This document shows, piece by piece, positions 20,346-30,110 of a DNA stretch of 64,000 nucleotides. The first letter of the stretch is position 1. Every line of letters starts with the position of its first letter. The stretch covers positions 7,958,841 through 8,022,840 of the forward strand of contig NC_134838.1 of assembly GCF_965363235.1 (NCBI RefSeq), given 5' to 3'. The notes under the pieces are model-generated. The model did not search any database and was not told the DNA's origin. It saw nothing but the letters and a program-made list of their open reading frames with translations. Source of the DNA: Mytilus galloprovincialis. Taxonomy: Eukaryota; Mollusca; Bivalvia; Mytilida; Mytilidae. The position numbers and the translations under genes are program-made.

Positions 20346-21469
20346 CAACTGGAGTAAAATTAAATAAAACGTATCTTTCATAAAAAAGAAGGATACCTGT
20401 TTTTACGAGCCCATTCTCATATTTACAGAATGATTTATATGTATATGTCTGAGTCCTTACACCAACATGATTAATGTGGTTTATTAGTGATATCTTTTCA
20501 CAATTGTTTTTCTTTTGATTATGTGGGGAATCATTTGGAACAGAAACTTATTCCCAAATGCCCTTCCCGCCATCTGATTCCAATTTATGTCAATGATACC
20601 ACCGGTATATATATGACTCAAAACTAATTTTATTGCCAAATAAGAACAAGATTTTGATCAAACCCAATCAAAAAATTCAAACAACAACGCACCTGAACTT
20701 TTTAAATAAGAATTAAATTGGTTTCGACTAATCAAATCCAACCCGTAACGAATGGAATAAAGCATTTGAACTCGACAAAAAGGTTCACCGTTGGTCATTA
20801 TGATAACTATATGTTATTTATTAACTAGTAGAGATTTATAAGAATCAACATCACGATTGTGTTGGTGTCTTCTAAATATAAGGATTTAAATTCATAAACG
20901 AGACATAAAAAAAAAGGAATAGTTTAATTGCCAATGAGATAGTTATCTACCTAATAACAAATGACAAACATAAATACACTACAAATAACTAGACTACCTT
21001 CAACAATGACAACAACCCGTACCGGAACACAAAATGATACGTCATTTGATTACAAAATTTGAAACAATAAAAAACAGTATACATGCAAGAGATGACAAAT
21101 CTATGTTAATTACATTTAACATGAAACAAATAGTGTAATGAAAAACAAAAATATATGACAAACAGGAAATAAACAAAATATGTTTCTCTTGCCAAAATAA
21201 ACAATTGTTATGTCAAGACATTATACTTAGTAGGAAATGTTTTTTTTTATTTACGTATGTTTTTTTTTTAAGAAGTCAACATTTAATTGTTAATTAATAA
21301 AGCCCTTTACAGGTGGAATAATCAAGTGTAATTTGTAGAAAGTAAAAAAAAAAACTCCAAACACAAAATCAAAAGCTCATACACATCAAACAAATAAATA
21401 ACAACTATCATATTCCTGACTTGGTACAGAAAATTTATTATGTAAAAAATTGGGGATTAAACCTGTTGT
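20346..21469. other. Non-coding; degenerate interspersed repeat
   Basis: No gene seen. Around 20925-21180 the words 'gccaatgagatag' and 'ccttcaacaatgac' suggest a highly decayed copy of the family seen at 62870-63215. Confidence 0.4.
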
Positions 21470-22090
21470 TATAGATAGCTTGGCCGCCCACTTGTATGAC
21501 AGTCACAGAAAAAATCCATTATATTGAAAGCGATGTATGAACTAAACAAACAGATATGATAAGTAAAAATGTCAAAAATAGGGGGTACATCAGTCAAAAT
21601 TATGTTATAATCTAAACCAATTAAAAAAAACAAATGTGTCGACAAAGAAAAACAAAAATGCATATAGACAATGAACATTAACAGAAACGAAAGACAAGAA
21701 TACAAAAATTTACCATACCACAATAACACAATAACGGGATTATAAGTACCGAGTCACTTCGGTGGATATCACCAAAAATAGACTGTATAGTGAAAGTAAT
21801 AATTCACAAAGACAAATAAGAATTTACTATAGCAATTTATTTAGAAGATAAACAACGTCAGTATTAAGATTTTTTTACTAAAGACCATCGTGTATTACTT
21901 GTGAAGTTGAAACGGAAGATTTTGATAACAAGGTCTTGGTAACTTCCGATGAAAATCTTTTAGAAAGAGGACGAGACTTTCTTTGACATACACCTGGTTC
22001 ATGAACTTTCTGCCCAGTCACTGGTGACGTTTAACAAAGTCTGAGAATCAGCTTCCAACTCTTGAATACCGAATGAGTTAGAAAATGTAT
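21470..22090 (-). pseudogene. Decayed RT-family copy (C-terminal remnant and 3' tail)
   Basis: Read on the minus strand, 22090-21880 matches the 3' end of the RT-like fragment at 2180-2360. The rest matches its tail (GTGACTCGGTACTTATAATC, TTCTTGTCTTTCGTTTC). Heavily mutated, no usable frame. Confidence 0.6.
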
Positions 22091-22920
22091 ATCATATGCA
22101 GTTGTAAATAATAATGATTGTGACTGATATTCCAGACTTTTTTCTATAGTATATACTATATAGTATACTGTTCATTCCTGTTCATCGGGTAATGTTGTTT
22201 GATGACAAGCAATACAATGCCTCTGGAAGTCAACAACAAAATTACATAACATAGACACATGAGCAATTCACAGTACAGTGCACTTAATTAATATAATATA
22301 ATAGCATTACAGCTGTAAACAATACAGTAAATGTCAGTTACCAGAACTGCATATGCACGGGAACAGAGTGACATATCTTTATAAGAACAATCTTAACATT
22401 CTTTGATTTTACTCACTTCTTTATTTTAAGTGTCCCTGTACTTAGGGTTCAGTTTGCAGTACTGGTACGCTACTATTGTTTTTTAAAGATAGGCTACTAC
22501 TATGTGAAGATATAGATTAAAATTGGGGATCATTAAAGTAAAATGATGCCGACTGTATTGCTAAAATCTTATATACAATATAATTTTATTTCGAATAGGA
22601 CGTTTTCTCTTTGGGATTTGATTCAATATTCTTTTTTAGATCTTAGTCATTAAAAACGATGATGTATCACTGATTTTTTATAAGACCACAAGTAAACATA
22701 AGAAAATCAAACAATTTAAATCAATAGTACATGCAATCAATAAGTTTGTTCTGATATTTATAAAAACTATGATCATAATTAATGACTTAATTGTCAGTTC
22801 ACCTGGACCAAAGGAGACATTAGCATGTATTTTGGTAGTTACATGAAACAAACTTCCTTCAATTCCATCGATTAGAACTATCATGTGGTTTATATTGAGC
22901 TGATATCGGAAATTAAGGAA
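22091..22920. other. Non-coding, AT-rich flank of the Ngaro-type element
   Basis: No gene or obvious repeat seen up to the start of A1. Confidence 0.45.
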
Positions 22921-23174
22921 TAATTGAGATTATAAAAATTTTATATTTTCAATAATCTGGTTTAATTCAATCAAATATTCGTGTGGGTGCGTGGGCGTTG
23001 CAGCCTGTAGCTCAATGCCATATTCGGCATGGCCATAGCGGCGATCGCAGCATGAATCAGAATTTTGGAATTCCCGTATCAGCTAGAAAAGAATTTTGGA
23101 ATTCCCGTATCGGGCACTTGTTAATTTGCTGTCGACAAGAAAGCAAGTGTTACGCAAATAAGTTAAAATATCCA
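22921..23174 (+). repeat. Split direct repeat A1
   Basis: Identical, as far as I can read, to A2 at 28174-28427. It begins TAATTGAG and ends ATATCCA. It contains a 22-base direct repeat of the AATTTTGGAATTCCCGTATC type and a GCGATCGC palindrome. As the 5' end it should carry the promoter, but no TATA-type element could be singled out. Confidence 0.9.
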
Positions 23175-23184
23175 GAAAAAGAAG

Positions 23185-24195
23185 ATGCCTAACAAGAGAA
23201 ATGCCGTTGGATCGCCATCAAGGGCCATGGGGAAGAAAAGAAGAACGACCAGCAGGACAGGAGGAAAGAAAGTGCAGCCCGAAGAAATTGCCCAAAAGAA
23301 AGACGGAGCTGACCGGAGAAGATCTGCCAAGAAAACAAAAGAGGTCGGACATGTGGTGGCAGAAGTACCTGAGGAAAATACTGATATCTCATCAGGTAAT
23401 GAGTCGGAGGAAGATGCACGGGCATTCCCCTCTTTAAGGCACGAAATTGCAAATAATTCCATTGATTTCACTCCGTCACAAGAATCTAGCGTTCATGACA
23501 CAGTGGGGGAACATGTGTCTTTTAAAATTAAAGAAAAAATTTGGGAGGGAAAATTTATAGAGCTTCATTCTCTTTTGAGAACGCAAAAAGAAATGGAAGA
23601 GGTTGACGAGGGCGATTTGAAATTAAAAAGGGGGAAAATTTGCATTGAAAAAAGATCGTCGGGGGTTTATTTGTCAATAAATGAATGGACTTCAGCATTC
23701 ATGATTTTTATGAGTGTCTACATTGAGAAATACAACACACGGGCACAGGAATTGTTAAAATATATGCGCGATATAAGATTAGCGGCAACTAGGTCAGAAA
23801 ACTGGGCTACCTATGACGAGCAATTTAGGCTAAAAATAGAAAAGAATCCTAATTTATCTTGGGGAAATATACACAGTGAATATTGGCTATTACACATCAC
23901 ATCTCCCACAGTACACAACAGTGTGTCAGTGCAATCACAAGGTTATAGAACAGATACACAAAATCATGGTAATTATAACTCAAATGCAGCTACACTTCCA
24001 AACAATAGAACACATCAAAAATCACAGGTAACTAGTGGAAGTGTAAATATGTCATGTAAATACTATAATAATGGTACTGACTGTCCCTACTTCCCTCGTT
24101 GTAGGTTTAAACACATATGTGAAATATGCAGTGGCAAACACAGAAAAGCCCAATGTAATAACCGGGCGCAAGGAAGAAATAACAAAAAGTATTAA
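23185..24195 (+). CDS. Gag-like protein with CCCH and CCHC-like zinc fingers
   Basis: Putative RNA-binding structural protein of the Ngaro-type element, 336 residues from an ATG 11 bases after A1. The N-terminal 90 residues are basic then acidic and probably disordered (KKRRTTSRTGGKK, then EVPEENTDISSGNESEED). The middle (about 105-245) is probably the helical gag core. The C-terminus has a C-x8-C-x5-C-x3-H finger (about 291-310), directly followed by C-x2-C-x3-H-x4-C, one residue shorter than a standard retroviral knuckle. The last 125 bases overlap the RT frame in the +1 phase. Confidence 0.85.
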   Translation: MPNKRNAVGSPSRAMGKKRRTTSRTGGKKVQPEEIAQKKDGADRRRSAKKTKEVGHVVAEVPEENTDISSGNESEEDARAFPSLRHEIANNSIDFTPSQESSVHDTVGEHVSFKIKEKIWEGKFIELHSLLRTQKEMEEVDEGDLKLKRGKICIEKRSSGVYLSINEWTSAFMIFMSVYIEKYNTRAQELLKYMRDIRLAATRSENWATYDEQFRLKIEKNPNLSWGNIHSEYWLLHITSPTVHNSVSVQSQGYRTDTQNHGNYNSNAATLPNNRTHQKSQVTSGSVNMSCKYYNNGTDCPYFPRCRFKHICEICSGKHRKAQCNNRAQGRNNKKY

Positions 24196-25795
24196 TTTTT
24201 ATTCATTGGGAAATACTCCTATAAAAGTATCAGTCTTGGAAAATTATTTAGAATTCTACCCACTTAACAATGTAGCACATGAAATTATATCTGGTTTCAA
24301 ATACGGTTTTTCATTAAAATATTTTGGCTCTAGGGAACCAAGGGAGAGTTCCAATTTAAAAAGTGCATTACAGCTACCCAAAATTTTTAAAGAAAAATTA
24401 ATGAAGGAAGTTAAACTTGGTCGCATAGCTGGTCCTTTCAGATACCCACCTTTTCCCACACTTCAGGTATCACCAATGGGGCTAGTGCCAAAAAAGGATG
24501 GGGATTTCAGACTTATTCAACATTTATCCTATCCTGAGAATAATTCAATAAACGATTTTATTGATAAAGATCATTGTTCAGTGCAGTACAGTTCAGTGGA
24601 CGAAGCAGCATGTTTGATTAATAGACACAAAACATTTGCCCGATTAAGTCAGTGTGACGTAAAAGCGGCTTTTCGTTTGTTGCCAATTGCCCCGCACGAT
24701 TTTGACTTGTTGGGGATAAAATTTCAGGGTGAATATTATCTTAATAAAATGCTCCCCATGGGGGCCTCAATAAGTTGTGCCCTGTGGGAGAAATTTGCAA
24801 AAGCTTTGCATTGGATAATACAGCTAAAAAGCGGAAATGATGATATCCTCCATTATTTAGATGATTTTCTTTTTGTCGAGTCGAGCCAAACATCAAAAGT
24901 TGGCAATACTTTGAAGTTATTCCAAGAGGTATGCAACAAAATAGGTATTCCTCTTGCTAGTGACAAGACTACTTTGCCGACTACATTACTTATGTTTTTG
25001 GGTATAGAATTTGATACACAGAATTTAATCATGCGACTTCCAAATGAAAAACTTGTCAAACTCTCACAAAAAATCAGAGATACCTTGGACAGTTCTAAAA
25101 TAACTCTTAAAGATATGCAATCCCTTCTTGGGCTCCTGAATTTTGCTTGTAAGGTAGTTGCTCCAGGCCGCACCTTCTGTCGCAGACTCATAAATTCAAC
25201 AATTGGGGTAAGAAAATCGTATTTCAAAATTCGAGTAAACAAGCAGATGAAAGCAGATTTAGAAGTTTGGTTAGACTTTTTAAAACAATACAATGGTGTA
25301 ACTGTAATAACAGACAATGTATGGGTTTCAAATGAAAAATTAGAGTTGTTCACTGATAGTGCAGGGGGGTCCAAAGGCGGGTATGGGATCTATTTTGCAG
25401 GTCAGTGGGCCCAAGGCACATGGCCAAAACATTGGGTTGAGACTGGAATCACCAGAGATATGACATTGTTAGAGTTGTTTCCAGTTGTAGCTGCTCTTAT
25501 GTCCTGGGAATCCTATTTTGTTAACAAAAAAGTTATTTTTCATGTTGATAATCAGGCGGTTGTTCAAATCATTAATATGAAAACTAGCAAGTCAAGTAGA
25601 GTTATGACTTTAGTAAGACAGATGGTTTTAATGAACTTAAAAAATAATACATTAGTTAAGGCAATTTATATCCCTTCAAAACAAAACCAAATTGCTGATT
25701 GTCTTTCTCGTTCTCAGTGGGGGAAGTTCAGAAGCCTAGCTCCAGAAGCAGACCAGTGGCCAACCAAAATTCCAACACAGATCTGGAACATTTAA
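24071..25795 (+). CDS. Reverse transcriptase-RNase H of the Ngaro-type element
   Basis: It copies the element RNA and degrades the RNA strand of the hybrid. 574 residues from ATG 24071, though the first 40 overlap gag and may not be translated. RT: PMGLVPKKDGDFRLIQHLS (about 135-155), the Asp of SQCDVKAAF, LPMGASISCALWEKFA, and the catalytic YLDD at 262-265. RNase H: the first Asp in LFTDSAGG (429), the Glu of TLLELFPV, the Asp of HVDNQAVV (493), and IADCLSR at the end. The palm and RNase H acidic residues are all present. It lies +1 relative to gag, so internal start or frameshifting is implied. Confidence 0.92.
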   Translation: MVLTVPTSLVVGLNTYVKYAVANTEKPNVITGRKEEITKSINFYSLGNTPIKVSVLENYLEFYPLNNVAHEIISGFKYGFSLKYFGSREPRESSNLKSALQLPKIFKEKLMKEVKLGRIAGPFRYPPFPTLQVSPMGLVPKKDGDFRLIQHLSYPENNSINDFIDKDHCSVQYSSVDEAACLINRHKTFARLSQCDVKAAFRLLPIAPHDFDLLGIKFQGEYYLNKMLPMGASISCALWEKFAKALHWIIQLKSGNDDILHYLDDFLFVESSQTSKVGNTLKLFQEVCNKIGIPLASDKTTLPTTLLMFLGIEFDTQNLIMRLPNEKLVKLSQKIRDTLDSSKITLKDMQSLLGLLNFACKVVAPGRTFCRRLINSTIGVRKSYFKIRVNKQMKADLEVWLDFLKQYNGVTVITDNVWVSNEKLELFTDSAGGSKGGYGIYFAGQWAQGTWPKHWVETGITRDMTLLELFPVVAALMSWESYFVNKKVIFHVDNQAVVQIINMKTSKSSRVMTLVRQMVLMNLKNNTLVKAIYIPSKQNQIADCLSRSQWGKFRSLAPEADQWPTKIPTQIWNI

Positions 25796-26703
25796 GTCAG
25801 GTGGCTGATTATATTGTCAATCAAGGTGTGTCCAAAAATACACAAAAATCATACAATTTGGCTCTGTCAAAACTTTGTACTTTTAGATCATCTTATAAAT
25901 TGAAACAGGATTGGCCGGTGCCAGTCAATGATTTGTTAAATTTTATAGCTTTTTTGTCAGTACAGGGTCTTTCGGGGGGAACCATATCATCTTATATATC
26001 AGGAGTTTCATACCATCATAAAATTCAAGGAATACAGGATACTACAAAATTCTTTATAATTGGAAAGGCATTAGAAGGAATAAAAAGAATTCAAGGGGGA
26101 AAACGTAATGACATTAGAGCACCAATTACAGTGCAATTGTTATCAGATATGATACGTTGTCTAGATAAAGTATGTAAGAATAAATATGAAGCTGCTTTAT
26201 TTTCAGCAGTTTTTTCTGTTGCCTTCTTTGGTTTGCTAAGAGTAGGGGAAATCACTACTTCAAAATCCAAGTCTGTTATAAATGGCTCCAACTTAACAAT
26301 TTCTGATATTTTAGTAAGGAGAAAAGTCCTGGAGCTAAGAGTAAGGTGGTCAAAAACTGACCAAAAGGGAAAGTCTGTTACTTTGTTGATAGCTGAGAAC
26401 GGAAAAAACTACTGTCCGGTACGACTCATTAACGAATATTTAAAGGTACGACCTACCTGTAACAATACAGATTTGTTTATCCATTATACTGGTATGCCTT
26501 TAACTAGATACCAATTCAGTAGTATACTGGAAAAAGCTTTACATTTTCTTCGTATTAGTAAAGGCCATTTTAGGTCACATAGTTTTAGAATTGGGGGAGC
26601 CACGGAACTAGCCAGGCAGGGGGTCTCAGAGGAGGTAATTATGAGATTAGGCAGATGGAAATCGCATGCTTATTCTCGCTATATTAGGTTACAATTTTTC
26701 TAG
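25699..26703 (+). CDS. Tyrosine recombinase (integrase) of the Ngaro-type element
   Basis: It should integrate a circular DNA intermediate by strand exchange. 334 codons. The core-binding region is about 30-130 (SKNTQKSYNLALSKLCTF, GGTISSYISGVSYHH). The catalytic set is Arg181 in LLRVGEI, Lys219 in SKTDQKG, His294 and Arg297 in HSFRIGGAT, Trp320 in GRWKSH and the nucleophile Tyr328 in RYIR. The open frame begins at a TTG inside the RT gene in the -1 phase, with no ATG before about residue 151, so it is probably made by frameshifting from RT. It ends in TAG, and the same frame continues directly into the hydrolase. Confidence 0.9.
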   Translation: MSFSFSVGEVQKPSSRSRPVANQNSNTDLEHLSQVADYIVNQGVSKNTQKSYNLALSKLCTFRSSYKLKQDWPVPVNDLLNFIAFLSVQGLSGGTISSYISGVSYHHKIQGIQDTTKFFIIGKALEGIKRIQGGKRNDIRAPITVQLLSDMIRCLDKVCKNKYEAALFSAVFSVAFFGLLRVGEITTSKSKSVINGSNLTISDILVRRKVLELRVRWSKTDQKGKSVTLLIAENGKNYCPVRLINEYLKVRPTCNNTDLFIHYTGMPLTRYQFSSILEKALHFLRISKGHFRSHSFRIGGATELARQGVSEEVIMRLGRWKSHAYSRYIRLQFF

Positions 26704-27345
26704 TTTCAAAAAGCTAACAAGCTAAAGGTTTTCACAGGTCCCAAGATTTTATGGATTGTTGGAAGTTCCCTTGTTCATTGGGCCAACGTAGAGGCGAAGA
26801 AATGTGGTAGGAACAACCTGGGACTGGGGTCAAAAGGTGTAACAACATACTGGATTGGGCAACCTGGTTTACAGATTAAAGATTTGGACTCCCTACTGGA
26901 CGCAAAAAGAAAAATTTTACCTTCTCCTCATTTTATAATAATTCACTGTGGAGCTAATGATTTGACAGATTTAGAATTGACAGGGAAGGGTTTAATGGAA
27001 AATGTAAAATGTTCTATCCTACGTTACAAGGCTTTATTTAAAAATGTTATTATAATATGGTCTTCAATGCTACAGCGCAGATACTGGCATTTTGCCCCCT
27101 TGAATGCGGGTGCAATAATCGAACAGAAGAGAAAAAGAGTGAATTCAGTGGTCAAAAACTTTGTAATAGAAAACGGGGGGAAAGCTATATTACATGAGAA
27201 CATTAGGGCAAGTGAAGTGTCTTTATACAGAACAGATGGAACTCATTTGTCACAAACTGGAAATCAGGTTTTCTTAAATAATATACAAGGGGGGGTTGAG
27301 TCTTTCCTACGCACAACAAAATCAACTTTTCCAATGATTCAATAA
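26704..27345 (+). CDS. SGNH/GDSL-type hydrolase domain of the Ngaro-type element
   Basis: A lipase/acylesterase-fold domain often carried by Ngaro elements; its substrate is unknown. 213 codons follow the recombinase stop in the same frame, so the true start is unclear (no ATG precedes block I). Block I is WIVGSSLVHWA with the nucleophile Ser near 26767. NLGLGSKG gives the Gly block, HCGANDL the Asn near 26956, and DGTHLSQTGNQ the Asp (27235) and His (27244). All four signature residues are present. The region counted from the later TTG at 26884 would lack the nucleophile, so that shorter frame is not the functional unit. Confidence 0.85.
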   Translation, partial: FQKANKLKVFTGPKILWIVGSSLVHWANVEAKKCGRNNLGLGSKGVTTYWIGQPGLQIKDLDSLLDAKRKILPSPHFIIIHCGANDLTDLELTGKGLMENVKCSILRYKALFKNVIIIWSSMLQRRYWHFAPLNAGAIIEQKRKRVNSVVKNFVIENGGKAILHENIRASEVSLYRTDGTHLSQTGNQVFLNNIQGGVESFLRTTKSTFPMIQ

Positions 27346-27363
27346 TGAAAATTTTGTGGAGGT

Positions 27364-27402
27364 GAGAACCCCAGTCAGATTTGGTAGCTGACTGGGGCTC
27401 TC
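27364..27402 (+). promoter_or_regulatory. Strong hairpin between the last ORF and B1
   Basis: Arms 27364-27378 (GAGAACCCCAGTCAG) and 27388-27402 (CTGACTGGGGCTCTC) pair at 14 of 15 positions around a 9-base loop. It begins 18 bases after the hydrolase stop. It could act in RNA 3' processing or packaging; the function is inference. Confidence 0.7.
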
Positions 27403-27409
27403 ATGTGGC

Positions 27410-28177
27410 GGTCCAGGGAGACTGGTAGTGATTGGGGGATTATTTCACTCGGCCCTTGCTCTGGGCCTGACAAGTTCTACAATTTGCAGGTTTGGAAAAT
27501 GTGGTTAGTGGTAACGGTGGGGTCTACAGATGGGTAACTCTGGGACCTCCTCCACCTCATCTTATAGAGGGGAGGCCTACACCTGCCAACAGGTGGGGCA
27601 CTAATAACTGGAGCATTGGTAATACGAGTGTTTTCCCCGGTCACTCCCCATGGTAGGTGGTGGTGTAACCGTGTTTAACTACCAGGGGTTTTATGACACT
27701 ATGTCAACATAGGTCAGCTGATAGCCATTGTGTATAGGTAATCGGTAGTCACCCTGGCGCCTCAACAAAATATTATAAAATACTCTGTAGCCAAAGTAAT
27801 GCCACAAAGTAAAAATGTATATTCTAGTCATGAAAATGTAAATACAAGTTGGTGTAATAAAATGTATGTTTAATTCAAAGGATTGTTTTTGTATTAGTTG
27901 TAAAAGTTATAAATGAAAAACAGAGGATGGAACCTCTACACAAATCAGTATAATATACAGAAAGTCTGTATAATGTTAATTTTGGTATTTGTGAATTACG
28001 GTAAAACAACAGATAAAGAGAGACAACTCTAGATGAATTTTTAATCACTTTGTGATTAAAGGTAGGACTTCAACATAGTTTAGAAATACGTCAACAACTC
28101 TTGATCGTTGTTCTTCATCTCATTGTTATTCGTTCAGTATTGATATAGGGTCTTCTTCTATGAGTATTGCAATTAAT
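27410..28177 (+). repeat. Split direct repeat B1
   Basis: 768 bp starting GGTCCAGGGAG, repeated at 28774-29541. GC-richer and non-coding. Its last four bases (TAAT) are also the first four of A2. Confidence 0.9.
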
Positions 28178-28427
28178 TGAGATTATAAAAATTTTATATT
28201 TTCAATAATCTGGTTTAATTCAATCAAATATTCGTGTGGGTGCGTGGGCGTTGCAGCCTGTAGCTCAATGCCATATTCGGCATGGCCATAGCGGCGATCG
28301 CAGCATGAATCAGAATTTTGGAATTCCCGTATCAGCTAGAAAAGAATTTTGGAATTCCCGTATCGGGCACTTGTTAATTTGCTGTCGACAAGAAAGCAAG
28401 TGTTACGCAAATAAGTTAAAATATCCA
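28174..28427 (+). repeat. Split direct repeat A2
   Basis: 254-bp copy of A1, directly abutting B1. The junction contains the perfect palindrome CAATTAATTG, a plausible recombinase core site. Confidence 0.9.
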
Positions 28428-28773
28428 AACCCGCCCGCCCTCCCTATGAGAATAGTTGCTGCTGTTTTTGTTTTATATTTTCAGGCACTGATTTGCTGTA
28501 TTTGATTACAATATTATGGTTACCAGTATACAAGCCGGACCTTCATAGTATTGGACCTATACAGGACTATTTGGAATAAACTTGCGTTTCTATGATTTGG
28601 ACATTTCCGTCATTAAGCACGTTATTAACATATGGACTATTGTGATTTAAGCATCCAGAATTAATTCTAGTTTTAAGTAATTAACAATTTAAACAATTTG
28701 AAAGAAAGACATTTTAAAGAAATTAATTATCTTCTACTATCCTTAGGCACAGAGTCAAATTTGAATGGGGGGA
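28428..28773 (+). other. Unique spacer between A2 and B2
   Basis: 346 bases found once in the element. It contains a polypyrimidine tract ending in CAG (TTTTATATTTTCAG, about 28470-28485) that looks like a splice acceptor, and an AATAAA near 28577. No protein frame is recognised. Confidence 0.6.
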
Positions 28774-29541
28774 GGTCCAGGGAGACTGGTAGTGATTGGG
28801 GGATTATTTCACTCGGCCCTTGCTCTGGGCCTGACAAGTTCTACAATTTGCAGGTTTGGAAAATGTGGTTAGTGGTAACGGTGGGGTCTACAGATGGGTA
28901 ACTCTGGGACCTCCTCCACCTCATCTTATAGAGGGGAGGCCTACACCTGCCAACAGGTGGGGCACTAATAACTGGAGCATTGGTAATACGAGTGTTTTCC
29001 CCGGTCACTCCCCATGGTAGGTGGTGGTGTAACCGTGTTTAACTACCAGGGGTTTTATGACACTATGTCAACATAGGTCAGCTGATAGCCATTGTGTATA
29101 GGTAATCGGTAGTCACCCTGGCGCCTCAACAAAATATTATAAAATACTCTGTAGCCAAAGTAATGCCACAAAGTAAAAATGTATATTCTAGTCATGAAAA
29201 TGTAAATACAAGTTGGTGTAATAAAATGTATGTTTAATTCAAAGGATTGTTTTTGTATTAGTTGTAAAAGTTATAAATGAAAAACAGAGGATGGAACCTC
29301 TACACAAATCAGTATAATATACAGAAAGTCTGTATAATGTTAATTTTGGTATTTGTGAATTACGGTAAAACAACAGATAAAGAGAGACAACTCTAGATGA
29401 ATTTTTAATCACTTTGTGATTAAAGGTAGGACTTCAACATAGTTTAGAAATACGTCAACAACTCTTGATCGTTGTTCTTCATCTCATTGTTATTCGTTCA
29501 GTATTGATATAGGGTCTTCTTCTATGAGTATTGCAATTAAT
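28774..29541 (+). repeat. Split direct repeat B2 (3' end of the element)
   Basis: Same 768-bp sequence as B1; ends GCAATTAAT, after which homology stops. Presumed to carry the 3' end of the element RNA. Confidence 0.9.
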
Positions 29542-29944
29542 GTGATGGAAAATTTGTATTCTCTTTATGAGATTCATATATGTATGCAATAATTCCTAAA
29601 ACTCGGTCATGTCTGATTATTCAATTTCAAAATCTACATAAATATACACCTGATTTGTTCATCAAGTAAAAAGTATAATTAAGATTGCACATGTTCAGTA
29701 ATTATATTATTTCTGACAACTAAACTTCAGAACTTGATAATTATAAATTGCAGTGCAGAAGCTTTAAAGTATTTTATATAAGTTTCCAGAAAATGAACAC
29801 ATAAATCAAATGACTTGAGCTTGAGTTGAATATTTCATATTTCAACCGAAAACACACTAAATCAGAAAGACACCCAAGAATTCAAACGGCCTTCAACAAC
29901 AGAAAAGTTTTAATTAAACTCATCAAAGATACCAGGACTAAATT
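29542..29944. other. Non-coding, AT-rich flank
   Basis: Nothing recognised. Confidence 0.45.
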
Positions 29945-30110
29945 TTGTATAGACGCCAGACGCGCGTTTCGTCTAGAAAAGACTCATCAGTGACGCTCAA
30001 ATCCAAAAAAGATAAAAAGGCCAAATAAAGTACGAAGTTCAAGAGCATTGAGGACCAAAATTCCTAAAAGTTTTGCCAAATACAGCTAAGGTAATTTATG
30101 CCTGATGTAA
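29945..30110 (+). repeat. SINE-like interspersed repeat, copy 1
   Basis: The core GACGCGCGTTTCGTCTA… then ACTCATCAGTGACGCTC and '…gcattgaggaccaaaattcc' recurs at 38015-38110 and 48545-48720. No tRNA-like head was found, so the SINE label is tentative. Confidence 0.65.

Larger units (their letters stand above)
22921..29541 (+). mobile_element. Ngaro-type tyrosine-recombinase retrotransposon, apparently complete
   Basis: Order: A1 (254 bp), gag, RT-RNase H, tyrosine recombinase, SGNH hydrolase, B1 (768 bp), A2 (254 bp), a unique 346-bp spacer, B2 (768 bp). Split direct repeats, a tyrosine recombinase in place of a DDE integrase and a hydrolase without an adenine methylase are traits of the Ngaro branch of the DIRS order. 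A1 and A2, and B1 and B2, look identical by eye, which suggests a young insertion. No target-site duplication is expected or seen beyond a shared TAAT at the ends. Confidence 0.88.

Noticed and set aside
22983..23192. Small frame in A1, and an almost identical one at 28236-28505
   Set aside because: Starts at GTG within a non-coding repeat and is duplicated only because the repeat is; it ends differently in the two copies.
23189..23471. Antisense and alternative frames over the start of gag
   Set aside because: Shadows of the Lys/Glu-rich gag N-terminus.
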